DNA of 64,000 nt from Corinectria fuckeliana (taxonomy: Eukaryota > Ascomycota > Sordariomycetes > Hypocreales > Nectriaceae), in assembly GCA_019137255.1 (NCBI GenBank), contig WPDH01000123.1:372001-436000 (forward strand). Reading direction: 5' to 3'. A program made the position numbers and the translations under genes. The notes under the pieces are model-generated. The model had not been told where the DNA came from. It ran no database searches and saw nothing but the letters and a program-made list of their open reading frames with translations. This document shows positions 21,289 to 34,239 of this stretch, piece after piece; within the stretch, counting starts at the first letter, position 1; the number at the start of each line of letters is the position of its first letter.

Positions 21289-22389
21289 CCCCTTTCCACG
21301 CGTGCCTCGATCGCGCAAACTTGGGTCGTGTCGGTGTGTTTTGGGATCTGCTGTGCGAGAGCGCGCCAGAAGCTGGATAGGTTACTTGCGTGGACTATGC
21401 CGCGCCACGATGCCGTGCGTCTCGGGAGGGCTGGTAACGGCGATGAAGTCATGGGCGAAACGTAATGACGATGATGATGCTTGTTGGGTTGGCTGCTGCT
21501 GCTGGAATTCAAGCGAGTTCAACACTTGGGGTTGTCTCGCTGATGGATGGTTTGTTGGGGGGCATGTAGGAGGCTGGGGGCGTTGTGATGGTGAGATGTT
21601 GGCATACTAATATAGATAGATACACAGCACTGAGGAAGAAGAAAGTTGTCAATATCAATGCTTATCCCGTGTCGTTGTAATCCGTCGTTGAAACCCAACC
21701 CAGCTAGTCTCGGTCTCGCCCATCACCATGGACCCTTTACTTCAAACGAAGCTATACCTTGTCGATCAGTTAGCACAGCCCTACCGCCTTTATTAAGCTT
21801 GCGCCAGGCACCCATGTTCAAGGTACAGTACGTAGTAGTTACGGAGTCTAGCTAGATACCTTCCAGGTCCGCATTGTGAGGGAGCCATCAACGAATCGCT
21901 GGCCGTCGACCAGGTCAATCTTGGATGGAAGGCTCCATGAGAGCAGAGCCCTGTAGTCGACCAGCTTCTCCAGAGGCTATTCCGCCTGTCACTCCAGCGC
22001 TCCCAGCGGCTCGGACCCGCTGCAGTGCTCTCCGGTGATCTCGTGCGGCGTAACGGTTTTTCCAGCTTCCATCCATCCTTAACTGAACCTACGGCCTAGA
22101 TTATGTACCTGCTATGTAGCGGTAACGAACCCGGCCCCGCCCAATCGCAGCTTCGATATCGTGACTTTTGACCAGAGATTTATTTATCCACCCAAGCTCG
22201 ACCGACTCACGACGGATATACTCATCCATCCCTTGCAGCAAAGACTCCACGACCTCGCTCCTCACCATCACTCGACGCAGAGCTCGGCCCTTTTTCCCAT
22301 CCCACGAGCGCAGGCGGCTCGGGACTCAAAACCCCAACCCTGACCCTGACCCCCATTCTGACCCATCTCAACCACCATCACCACGCGCC

Positions 22390-24217
22390 ATGCGCCCCCT
22401 GCGCACCGGCGGGCTCTCTAGGGCGGCCCGCGCCTGGAACCAACGGCGGTGCTACTCCGTGCGTGTGCCTGGCGAGTGCCAGCGCGAGATCAAGACGGTT
22501 GCTGACCTCAAGGCCTGGGGCCCCGCGACCCGAGTCCCTGATGTTGAGGTCTGCGGGTGGGTGCGATCGGTGCGCAAGAGCTCCAACGTGCGCTTCATTG
22601 ACATCACCGACGGCTCCTCGATGAGGCCTGTCCAGGTTGTCGTCGACAAGGAGTTGGCTGGGGAGTATGTCGTTTCCACCTTCGTCTTGTCCCTGCGTCT
22701 CAATGGATGAGTATCAGATGCTAATGGTCGACCCAGTATGCGCCCGGGTGCGGCAGTCCGTCTAAAGGGGACGTGGGTGGATGAAGGCAGAACGGAGCCC
22801 GGGGACGCTGAACTTGTCTCGAAAGATGGATTGGCGGACGCCAATGGGCAAGCAGGCAGAGTTGACACTGCGGAAGACCCGGTTGCTCCTGAAGACTCAT
22901 CGCCAGCCACGAGTGCGGCAAACGATGCTTCCAAGACGACTACCACGGCTGAATTGAAAGTCACCGAAGTCGAAGTCCTAGGTTCATCCGATCCCCAGGT
23001 GCGTCCATGATAGTCAATGGCTTATGCCCCTGGAATTCGTACACAGTAGATGTTCTAACGTCAACTCCCAGTCGTACCCCATCCAGAACAAATATCAAAC
23101 TCCAGAGAGCCTCCGGACAATCTCTCACCTCCGCCCACGCACTCCCCTCAACTCTACCCTTCTGCGATTCCGCTCCGACACCACGGCGCTTCTCACCCAG
23201 TTCTTTTTCCGCCAAAAGTTCCAGCAGACGCATCCCCCCATCATCACCTCCTCCGACTGCGAGGGCGCCGGCGAGGCCTTTGCCGTCAAGGCCAACGGTC
23301 GCGGCGAGTTCTTCCGCGACCGCAAGTACCTCACGGTCTCGTCGCAGCTTCACCTCGAGGCCCTTGCTCAGGCCCTCGGCAATGTCTGGACCCTGTCGCC
23401 GACGTTCCGCGCCGAGCAGAGCGACACCTCGAGGCATCTGAGTGAGTTCTACATGCTCGAGGCCGAGATGAGCTTCGCCGAGGACATGGATGAAGTCATG
23501 GACCTGGCGCAGCACATGCTGAACTCGCTTACTCGAGACCTCAAGGAGCTCAGCGCCGCAAACGAGCTGGAGAAGAACCGCGTCGACGCCAAGGATCCGG
23601 CTGAGAGCCTGGCTTACGAGGACCTGGTCGACCAGGCCCAGCTAGATCGCCGCTGGCGAGGGATGCAAATGTCCAAGAAATGGCCTCGCCTAACCTACAG
23701 CGAGGCCATCGCGCTGCTCAAGCCCGTCGCGGACCAATTCGAGCACAAGCCGACCTGGGGTTCCGGTCTCCATGCGGAGCACGAAAAGTACCTGGCCGAA
23801 CTGGTCGGCTTCGACGCGGAAGTCGACGCGTACGTCCCCGTCTTCATCACTCAGTACCCGCGTGGCATCAAGGCCTTCTACATGCGCCAGTCCGCGACGT
23901 CGCCCGCCGAAGGCCAGACGGTCGACTGCTTCGACCTCCTTGTGCCAAACCTCGGCGAGCTCGCGGGCGGCTCCATGCGCGAGCACCGTCTTCCGCAGCT
24001 CGAGGAGAACATGCGAGCCCTAGGTCTCAAAGTCCCCAACAAGCGCTCCTCCGAGAACAGGGAGTTGGGCTGGTACCTTGACCTGCGTCGCTGGGGGTGC
24101 CCTCCCCATGGCGGCTTCGGCCTGGGCTTCGATCGTCTCTTGAGCTACTTGACCGGAGTGCCCAATGTTCGCGACGTGGTGCCCTTTCCGCGTCACTACG
24201 AGCGGTGCGACTGCTAA
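22390..24217 (+). CDS. SLM5: Asparaginyl-tRNA synthetase, mitochondrial type
   Basis: Three exons (22390-22664, 22737-22998, 23072-24217) encode 560 residues; introns are 72 and 73 nt. The enzyme charges tRNA-Asn. The first about 26 residues are Arg-rich without acidic residues (MRPLRTGGLSRAARAWNQRR), a typical mitochondrial presequence. An OB-fold anticodon domain follows (VEVCGWVRSVRKSSNVRFID). It is interrupted by an acidic, Ser/Thr-rich segment at about 107-166, nearly the whole of exon 2. The class II core shows motif 2 (FRAEQSDTSRHLSEFYMLEA, about 291-310) and motif 3 (GGFGLGFDRLLSYLTG, near the C-terminus), followed by VRDVVPFPR. Asn rather than Asp specificity is inferred from overall similarity (EGAGEAF, SQLHLEALAQALGNVW). 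Confidence 0.92.
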
Positions 24218-25673
24218 ACATGATGCGAGCACACATATCCATCCTTTTCTGTCTTTTGACGTCACGAGCCTGGCTCTCTACCGGCCATCCAATCTCCTCT
24301 CCATCTTATCGCAAAAGTCCTCGTTAACGCCTGCCTACCTCGGACGCCGTATCAGCCTCTCTCGCCGTCCGCCCACCCGGCCACGGCGATGGCCATGGCG
24401 ATCCGCCTCGGCGAGTGATCTCAGACCCGTGTCTCTGCGCCGTAGCACGTCGCACACATCGAGCCGAGCGACGCCTGTACATCCCGACGAAGAAAACCCT
24501 TGGCCCCCGAGTTTGCGGGACAGGCAGCGTGCAGAGTCGACCGCGCTTTGTGTGTGACGTGGCATATAGCGAGGTTTTAGACACGGCTCTGTGAAGGGGG
24601 GGGCAGATGGTGTCTTTGTCGATGCGGTGAAGGGGTTGATCCGTCTCGGCAGCGTGCTTGCGAGATGACGGATCTGGGTCTCTCGATGTGTATTACCGAC
24701 GGGGAACGCACCGGATCTTCCGCGGAGGGCAAGATCTGAGCTTGGAACAGATGAGGACGAGACTTACAGGGACGGTCCTTCTCAACTGCGTCCTTCTTGT
24801 ATAACACCAGCCGATCAATTTCGACAATGTAGAAAAAAGTCACGTACCACCGTGCTATAATGTATATCTTCTGTACTATAGACAATGGGCATACGTTGAT
24901 AGATCAGGAAGACGAAGCCTGCTCATGCCCTTGGATTGGAGGTGTTCCTTCACTTGGTGAGTGGGCTCTCATACTGCTAACTCGATGGACTGTTCGCATT
25001 ACGTCGTCGTACGTAGTACAAAGTTGGATAAACAACATCCATAGCCATTGCCTACCCTAGACACCGAGGGGGTCCATATCCAACCTCGGACACATGACGG
25101 AGGCGAAACGGCAATACGGCAAACGGCACAAGATAGAACGGATACAGCGTGCCGGTACGAGACGAACTAATATGCGATTGCTCCGCGCCTGCAAGGACGC
25201 CGTTACAGCATAGCCCCGGGCCCCCGGGAAAGGGGGGCAGCTAGGTCCTGTAAGTTAGGGTTAGGGAGTGAGATAGGGTCCGTCTAGGGGGGAGATCTGG
25301 ATAAATCGGCAAGGCGATGGTGTGTTGCGGCCGGGCAGACGGCTCGAAGTGGTGGCTTAGGTTGATCATGTCCCAAGCGTGGCGGGCACAGGGATATAAC
25401 GGGGGGGGGGGAGGACTCGTCAGCGTCGCCAATCCTTAGTGGAATAACTATGATAATCCATAGTTCAACCCCTAGTTGGTCCAGGCCAGTCCAGCGCGGG
25501 TACGTATATATCCACAGTAAGTACTATGTAAGAAATGTACAAATATGGCTTCAAAGAACCCGCCTCCGCGAAGTCGATGGATGACCATACGGAAACCGGA
25601 GTGAATATTGAGGTTGCGTGGTGGGTGAGCGGGTGGTGTACATCCGAAGCCAAGCCCGTTTCATCTCCAGCGC

Positions 25674-25696
25674 TCTCTCTCTCTCTCTCTCTCTCT
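25674..25696. repeat. (CT)n microsatellite
   Basis: About eleven CT units, followed by gtatatat. Confidence 0.9.
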
Positions 25697-28600
25697 GTAT
25701 ATATCCTAGTCAAGCTGGGCGGTGCGGGATAAGCATATCTGACCATCTGGCGGCCGATGCCATCATCTTGCAGCGTAATTGAGCGAAATGCTGGTGCCGA
25801 CGCAGCCGTCCGGGGGGGCGTCGTTTTGTATTAGTCTACATAGTATCCGTATCTAGGTGAGGGATGATGGATTGGTTGACGGGGATAAGGGGGGCGTGTG
25901 CAACTAGAACTGGAACCTTTAAACGGCCATTTTATTTCCGGGCCTCTTGCTCCTGCGTAGTAGGGAACACGGAGCAAGAAGACGGACGGTGCTTCGAGAA
26001 GCTATTTCTTTGCCCGTGCAAGGACCGGCCGGTTCTCCGTCTTCAGTACAAAGTAATTTAATATCCTAGGCCGGTCTGTCGTAGACAACGCCTTCGGATT
26101 CTGTCCGTTTACTCATGCTCGAACACCTCGTGTGAATGAAATACCAAGCTCCCTCAACAAACGCGCTGACATCAGCTCCCACCCCATCCGCGCCGAGAAA
26201 CTGCTCCTCTTGGCGTCCAATCTGGGGACAGAACTGAACAGTCTTGCTATTCCGACTTTGCCGGCCCAACGCGTCAGCTTGGCACGGGTCCCGGCGGAGG
26301 GGAGGGGGGGGGGGGGGCAAGGGGGCGTCATCGTCGTCGTCAACCTGCACCAAAGGGCACAACACACAAACAAAAAGTCGGCCTTTCCCAGCGGAGAATG
26401 GGTGACGACACCCCCTCCCACGAATTAAGCTTAAGCCAGATGTCGGGATCAAGGGCTCGCAGTAGCAGGTAAGCTCAGCCAAGGTAGGGTACATAGTCAG
26501 CAGGCAATCTGGACCCGGGGCGGAGGGATACTCGGCACAGTAGCGGCCGCTTGAGGGGGGTAAGGGATTCATACTATGTAATTGTTTACCACACGCCTTT
26601 CTTGGAGGATGGGAACTAGTCACCTTGGGGCCCTGAAAAGGCGTCGTCGTCGCCGCTCAAGCCCAGACCAATGCTGCCATCACGAAGTGCAGGCCAAGAA
26701 AGAGGCCAAGACGACAACAATAAGACGACGATGAATGACTGAGTAATCTACCATGTGAGTATTCCTGGGAAGCCAAGGCGCCGAGGGTGAAAAGGTGACG
26801 GCTTGGCACCCGGCGTTAGATCTGCACCACGCGCGCGTTCCAAGCCCCCAACGGCAAAGTCGACGGGGGGGGTTCCAAGGATTGCGATGCCGACTTATCC
26901 ATGCGGGCCCCCCTCCATCTCCACGTCCGGGAAATGGGAGCACATTCCGTTAGATGATAGGCAAATAGGGTCCAGCACGCAGTGGGGCACCTCTTTCTTC
27001 CCTCCTTCTTCCTTCATCCATGACAAATGGTTGATCCCAGCCGCGGATTTTAAGCATGATCCATTCCTGGCCCCTTCGGATTGAACGCCCTTGTTGCTAG
27101 CTAGCTGGTGGCCGATTCATTGGCTCAGGAAACCTCGTGGCCTGAGGGTTTCGCGCCGTGTCGAGACATAACTACCCTCCCCCGTGCTTTGCGCCATTCC
27201 TCGAGAAAGAAGACGATGTGCTTCTCAAATTTGGACGCCCCCGCTTGGTGCGCAACGGAATCGAGCCCTACCTATCTTACCTGCTTCCTACCAACAACAA
27301 CGCCGATAGCGCCACGCAGATGCACGCCTGACGAAGAAAAGAAAAAAAAGACCACAGTCCAGACTGAATGGGCCAAGTTTCCAAGGCATCTTGGCGGCGC
27401 AGGGATTGATTAGAGTTGCAGGCGCCCTGGCCCTTTTCGTCGCATGCCATGAGCCACTAATGCAGAGAAGCGACACCACTGACCACCGCCTAAATTGTTC
27501 CCCCCCCCCCTCGCACCGCGGGCACGCCTTCTCGTATCTGGGCCGTCGTTGGCCGTGTTGGTCGAGCAAGCCTTCTCTCTCTCTCGTAGCTGACGGGGCG
27601 TGGATGCTTTTGCCCCATCATACGAGACGAGGACGCCCAGGCGGGTCTGCTTTCGCGAGGGCCGACGCCCTGTCGGTGGATGTTCTCCATGACTCCTCGG
27701 TCTTGGCACACAGCCCGACAAGGCAGGAGAACAGTGGCTGAGAAGAGTCTGCCTGGAATAAACTCACCGTGGAACTCGCCTGGCTATTTGGAGAGGCATG
27801 CAATCCAAGGTTTAGAGGCGATACAGTTTTGTGCGCGTTTTAGTGATGTAGTTGCAGGAAGTCAAGAAATTGCTTCGAGGTACGACAAATCCCATCAGCA
27901 AAGGCAACGTTGCACCCGACTCTTGATTATGCTTTCCGTACCGCCTTAAGCTACGAGGAATGTATCTAAATAAGACACGCCTGCCTACTTGATCATGCAT
28001 CCCACATCTTTTGTTCTTGCTGTCAAAACGTTATAATTCAGTTGTTTGCCATAGGGTAGGTTCCGTGCCAAGTAAGTATATATGACAGCATTCGAGTGTT
28101 TCAGGGCTACTAGATTTATACTTTTACATGAGCTAGCCCCAACTCGCTGATCTTCGCGAGCCACAGCTGTCAATTTTAAGCATCCAGCTTGGCACTGCAT
28201 CCATTACGAAAGAACCCAGCCGTCGATGACTCCTTACGGTACCTTGGGCAGGCAGAAAAAAAACCTTCAAATTTCCTCGGAATACGAAGTCTTGTTGCCT
28301 GGATACCAATCATCACGTCCACCCAATTTACACCAAGCAATGCGTTACACGTCTGCCGCTGATCGAGATTGACCAACACTCAAAACCCGCACGGGCCCTT
28401 TTTTTTCTTTTTTCTTTTTTCTTCTGTTTGGTGGTGGTGTCGGCTTAAGACCTTATGATGGATAAGCATGCAGCCACCGAGCGCCAAGCTTTGCGCTGGC
28501 TGCACGGTAAAATGCGCAACAAAAGCTTCGCTCTGGGAACCTGCGCAATACAGTTTGGCGCCGGCCTAGGTACGCAGCGATTGGAAGGCCACGGACAGAT

Positions 28601-30483
28601 CGGCACGCGAAAGCTGTCGGGGCTAATCTGGTACACCCGCTTTCGGTAGGTTTGGGCCATTACTCATCCCCTCGCCATGTAGGTGCCGACATATCCAGCC
28701 GCCCTATACCTACCTACCTTACTAGGCAGTAGGTTGCCTCCGTGGGCCTGGGGGCACGCATTCTTTGCGCTGAGGCGAAGCAGAGAAACCCCGTGATGAC
28801 GACGACTTCCACATCATCCCCATCATGGTCGATTCATCATCCAGCAGCGCGCCTCCCTCCCATCAATCAACCGTCAACCCACCGCTTTGGCCGTCACGAG
28901 ACCACGCCCCTTGCGTTGGCTTCCCTCCGCCCTCAGCGGAACCCCAAGCCTTGGCGCCCAGGCTCAATAACTTCCCTCCTCGAGTTTTGCCAGGATGCGG
29001 TTGGTGGGCTGTGACAATCCCCAAGGGCTGTACCCACCCGGCACCGCGAACATCTTCGGGAATAACGCGTCCCCAGGATCAGCTTGAAACCTGCCCCTCA
29101 CCCCCCCTGCTGGCCAAGTCGGCTGCGACGGCATCTCAGGGCCACACCAAGCCCACCATCCATCCTGACGCCGGCATCAGTCCCTCAGAAGCCACAGGCT
29201 CCAGTCGGTGCTGACAATGTGTCCTCAACTCCCCTCCTGTCTTTTGTCTCTTGCTCGGGCTCAGCATGACCCTTCTGAGTCCTCCACAAAAGCCCTAACA
29301 GAACCTGTTCGAGGCCCTCACTACACAGTATGCCCTAGCGGCCAAGGCGTCCCGGGCCCGGCCTCTTGATGCGTACACGCCCCCCGCTGAACGCCCCCGT
29401 GCCAAGCAAATGGCTGGCAACGCTTAAATTCATGCTTAATCCAGCGCGTGGTTGCCCGTATCAGCGGCACCTGACCAGGCAGGTAGGTACCTTTGTTCGT
29501 TCATGCCACATCAAGGCCTTGGATTCCTATGTGGCGTTGCATCTCGAGTTTCGCCAGTAACTTGTGACGATCTGTGCTGTGTTTCTCGGCTCCACGAAAG
29601 CTGGGGGCATCCGTGTCCCGAACAAGTCGTTCTTCAAAGATGCAACTGGTACACGACAGCGGGCGAAGGATTTCTCGAGGCTGTCGCTTGAAGGGATCAA
29701 CGAGCCGAGCTGGCTCGCCGAGATGAGAGGCCCATAAGCCGCATGTGCCTATCTCCACACGCTCGAGGTTCATGGAAGAGACGGGATCTTGGCGAGTGGG
29801 ACAAGACGGTCGACTGAACACACAGCCAGGGCATTTTGGTCGTGGGGGGATCCCTGGGCTACGAAGTACCAACTCTTGCTGAGATGGGCTTACCGCCGCG
29901 TCGTTGCGGGCTCGCAAGCCTCGATAGATTGCTGGGCTAGTTGGATCGCAGAGCCGGTTTGCCGAGCTCGACTCAACTTTCAGACGCCCTGCCCACACCG
30001 AATGTCAAGACGACGCCGCACCCCCTGGGGATTTAGCTCCCAGGCTATTGGACAACCAGCTAGCCCAGTGCGGATAAGACGGTCGATCTTGCCGCGACAA
30101 GTGTTCTGTCCTGCGGGCAACTTGGGAGGAAGATCTCTTGGTGCTTGGTGAAGGGTTCGCCGAGTCCTGGGAGGTTTGACGTCTCGTTAAGGGGGGAGAG
30201 GGAGGGGAGCCGTGGCTGTAACGACGACTCGGCAGCGCGGCACATCGACGTCATGTCCTGGGTTTCGAGACGGGCGCGGGGAATGGACCAGGGCGCAAGA
30301 AACGCCGATTTTCCCGAGCTGCCTTCACCTGGTTGGCTCGGGGGCTTGTGCAGAACCTCGAAACAACGCTGAATCCTGTCGCACACCCAACGCGAGCGAG
30401 ATGGCTCCGTCGCAAACACGACCTTCTGGAACCACCAACATGCGCCCGTGTTGGCCAAGGTGATACCAAGCAATGCAGTGGGT

Positions 30484-30500
30484 GAATGAATGAATGAATG
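30484..30500. repeat. (GAAT)n microsatellite
   Basis: Four gaat units in the gene-free region. Confidence 0.85.
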
Positions 30501-32056
30501 TACCGCCACCGATCTCGTCATCGCACCCCAAAAAGCGGCCCCAGACGCCTCGGAGAACCACAAAGGTATTTTTTGGTACGCGATGTTTATTATGTACGCA
30601 GCTGCAGCTCTCGCAGGCGGGTTGCATTGACCTTTGCAACACCCTTGCTGGCTGGCGCTGGCGCCTCTGCGAGAACTGAGTCTCGGTAGTTTTACGGCGA
30701 CAAGAGCGCATTTTCTGCCCCTTCTCTCCTTTCTCCACGGAGGGGTTTTCTTCTACCTGAAGTGCACAACCATTGTTGCATCATGGCCGAAAGCAGATCC
30801 GTGGAGATGCACGCAGTCCATGAGCTAGGGCCGTCTCGCTACTTTTTGGCTACGGCTGGGGGTTGGTTCCGGCGGCGCAGAAGCTAAAAGAAAGACTTTG
30901 CTGTTGCCTGGAGCTTCTCTGGCTTAAGCTTACCCTTGGACCCTAAAAACTTATGTGTCAGAGCCAACGTCGTGTACCTGGGGCGATCATCTTGGCGCTG
31001 GTTGGGCTAGGAGGTTGTTTCATTTCTCAGCCGACCCTTTCTTTTGCTGGCACGCGGAGGGTCCGGGCATCACGGAGCACTTGGTGAGCCTCGCACGGCA
31101 CCGTAAACAAAAATGCATACATACAGTAATTAGTAGGTGGCAATGCTAATCATCGACAGGTCGATGGGGCTCAGGAATACACGGTACATATATGTAGCAG
31201 TTGGTGTTGATGACGGGCCAGTGGGCCCCGTGAAGGATTTAAGTGCTGACCCCGTGACGTTTTGCAGCACTGCTGTTGGGGGGGTGTGCATGCGGCTCTC
31301 GGACACATCGGAAGAAGGATCGCCATCGGGTGGTCCAAGGCTGAGAATGGAGGCGATGATGCATTGGCGAGATGGATGGCCGGTTATTGAAATAATATCC
31401 CGGGGCTTTACTGTGTCTGCCCCCAACCGTAGTTAGCAGTGCCCTGCCCACGGAGGACGGAATCTGCTTGGCAGGGCTCCTAAACCATAGGTCTATGTAG
31501 GTGATTTATGTACGAACACGGACGAAGCAATTACTAGCTAGATAATAGTCGAAGTACTTCGGCATTGCGTTTTGCTCATCAGCTCCTCTTCGTTCCAATG
31601 CGCTCTGGTGGAGGCCTTGCGGATGGGACACAGACCCATGGTCGGGCCGCCGACGACCATGACGAAAGCCGTCCACTTTCACGTTTACGCTCGGAGTTGT
31701 CGCGGGAGTTGAAAGGGAGAGCGAATAAATCCAGGCCTAGTTAGATGCTTGGCGTTCATTTCCATTTGGGGAAAGGAGCGGCCGATGCTGGGATAGCTAA
31801 CGTCGGGGAGATGCAAGAAACAACTTTTGACGACGAGAGAAATTATTATCATGTGTAGCGTGTATTTGTGTCGAGTAAGTGTGACGGGTCACGGTCCACG
31901 GGGGCCACCGAAACGGCGATTGCGCGACGGCAAACATTCGAGGCCCTGTTTCTCGCTGCCCGCTTCTGGTGCTCGTGTACCTCGGAAAACCGAGGACTGG
32001 AGTTTTACGAGGATAAGATGCCGACTCTGGGTTGCCTACGCCTACCTTTGGAAGGA

Positions 32057-32090
32057 GGGGGGGGGGGGGGGGGGGGGGAGGGGTNNGGGG
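32057..32090. repeat. G22 run with two ambiguous bases
   Basis: A homopolymer of 22 G (32057-32078) is followed by aggggt, two N (32085-32086) and six more G. True length is uncertain, and the frame of anything crossing it is unreliable. Confidence 0.9.
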
Positions 32091-34216
32091 GGCGGGCAAG
32101 GGGTTGATCATCATCAAGGGGGGTTTTCTTTATTTATCTTTGTTTTTTGGGGGGTTACGTGGTAATTACCGTGCGACGTCGCTGTTTCGATTGCTGGTTG
32201 CCGGCCACGATGGTTGGGTTGGTGGTGAGCGGCGGCCTCAATCTCAATGGGGGCGTGAGTGAGCAGAGCCTCCGGGGTGATGGGATGTGGAGCGAGATTC
32301 CGGGCTTTTCAGCCCCAGTCACCGTATAATCTAATGTGTATCTACTTCGTACCCCGTAGGCCTACAACCCGTATTCGTAGATGCACGCACGTCCAATTTT
32401 TCTTTCTTTTCTTTCTTTTTTCTTCATTCAGCTGCGTCAGCCGTAGTTCCAACTAGTAGTATCTATATGTAAGTGAGGTGAGAAAGCCACCTCCTCCACC
32501 TCCAAGCCCAGCCAAGCCGCCAGAGGGGGGGGGTTCAGAAAGGGCGTTAACTCGAAGCGTCCAAGCTCGCGCCCCCAGGTTTCTTCTTCTTGTTAAACTT
32601 GCTGCTGGCTGTCGCAGGCTTCGGCAGCCACGGCACCTTGGTGCTGGGCGGTGGCGGGCCTGGCGCCAAGCCATCATTGGGCCTAGACAGCCGTATCATC
32701 CGCGGCGCCGGCCACGACAAGAGGTGACGCGTGGTGAGAAAGGCATGAATGAATACGTGACGCATTTCGCGAGCGAGCATCTCACTCTCTTCCTCTCCCT
32801 GCTAATTACCACTCCCCCTCGAGATTAAGCTATTGCAGGGTTCGCCCTCGACCCCATCGCATGGAACCTTCCGTCCATCGCTCAGCAGCAAATCCAGGCC
32901 GGGCGTAACGTAACCACACAGCGCCGAGCGTCAGTGAACCCTCTTTCCTCTAGGCACAGGGCTAGGTTGCCGGCACGGATAGAAAAATAGAAAATAAAGC
33001 CCCAGAATCAAGCAATTCGCAGCGCACTAGGAAAGCGCCGTAGTGGGCTAGCCCGCCCCTACAACTTATTCGGTAGGTAGGTAGGCACCTTAGCCAACAT
33101 CCGTCCGCTACACAAGGCGTGCCATCAGCAGTAAGCGCGGCCTCTGTAGTTACGCCCACCCCCCCGGTCTCACGGAGAGTTCCATGTCGAAGACGTTCTG
33201 GCCCTTCGGTTCCCAGTTGTGAAGCGGTGCGATGAGAGCCGCCCGTTTTCGTGACCCGAAAGGGCGTCGTCGAGGCTGCAAGATGGATTTAAGCTCGCTG
33301 GCGCTGGCGCTGGCACACGGAACGCGCGTACCCACACCACAACTTCTGGCGAGCTGGCGCAGAGGTCATGCTCTGGAGAGAGTCGGAAAGCCAAGTTTTG
33401 TTTGCGCCGCTGGAGCTACATACTGTATGTGGGCTGCAGTCTGCACAAACAGTCGTTCGTTGTCGACGGGGATTGGGGGACTAGGTTAGCGTTCGTGATT
33501 CCGGCGGACGTTCAATAGTTGACGCCAACGCGCACCATTATCACTTTATCAGTGCTTCGTTCGAAAGGAACCCGCCCGGTCTCGGTGACACAAATCGTGC
33601 GAAGCCTCCAGATTGGAAACGGCGGCTATCGGATATCGCTCCCGGTTTGGTCCAGGCTGGGTCTGGCCTGAATGGATCGAGTACGCGTACCCGACGGTTG
33701 TGCTTGGAAGTTGTGGCCACAAACAGCCTACCTACCTAGACTTGAAGATTTAAGGAGCAGCTTCGACGGCCAACTGGGAAACGTTGCGTGTCACCACAAT
33801 GCACTTACACCTGCAGCAGCCGGCCCGTGGCAAATTACGCCCACTGTAGTTGAGGGAAAACGCTCTGCCGCAAAACAAGAATCCAACAAACCCAAAGCCT
33901 CGGCGAGCGGTAGGTTCCTGAGGCCCAAAGAAAATCGAGGGTAGCCTGGAGAAAAGGTGCCAGTCCTTACTTCTCACCTTAACTGGACCCCCCCCTCCTC
34001 TCCAAAACCTCCGCCTCCAAAAAAGAAAAGAAAAGGAAAAGAAAAGTCCTTGCGGTCCTTGCAACTTGTACGACGTTGCACAGCGCACCAACGCACAAAG
34101 CATAACACAACACCAACAACCAGTGAGTGGGACGGGCGGACCAGTTGAAACCTGCGGTCAACGACGCCTCCCCCGGACTTGCCCTACCTGGCAATACACA
34201 GCACCGCAGCCCGTCC

Positions 34217-34239
34217 GCCAGCCAGCCAGCCAGCCAGCC
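34217..34239. repeat. (GCCA)n microsatellite
   Basis: Five and a half gcca units in the distal upstream region of the WOPR gene. Confidence 0.85.

Larger units (their letters stand above)
19488..22389. other. Divergent intergenic region between the PARG-like and AsnRS genes
   Basis: About 2.9 kb. It contains a TATA candidate for the PARG-like gene, the GATTGAGG array, a two-base N gap at 20156-20157 beside a run of 12 G, a long purine-rich stretch (about 20230-21165), a gctttgcttt/T17 tract (21250-21288), and the AsnRS promoter. A 300-codon frame crosses the N gap but is a by-product of purine bias, not a gene. Confidence 0.55.

Noticed and set aside
25255..25266. Two TTAGGG units, telomere-like
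   Set aside because: Only two copies; not enough to claim an interstitial telomeric array.
26066..26623. Minus-strand open frame of 185 codons
   Set aside because: Spans a G14 homopolymer of uncertain length and low-complexity DDDD/PPPP segments; no family resemblance.
29501..30563. Two adjacent minus-strand frames of 165-167 codons
   Set aside because: No domain, no plausible splice joining, competing plus-strand frames over the same bases.
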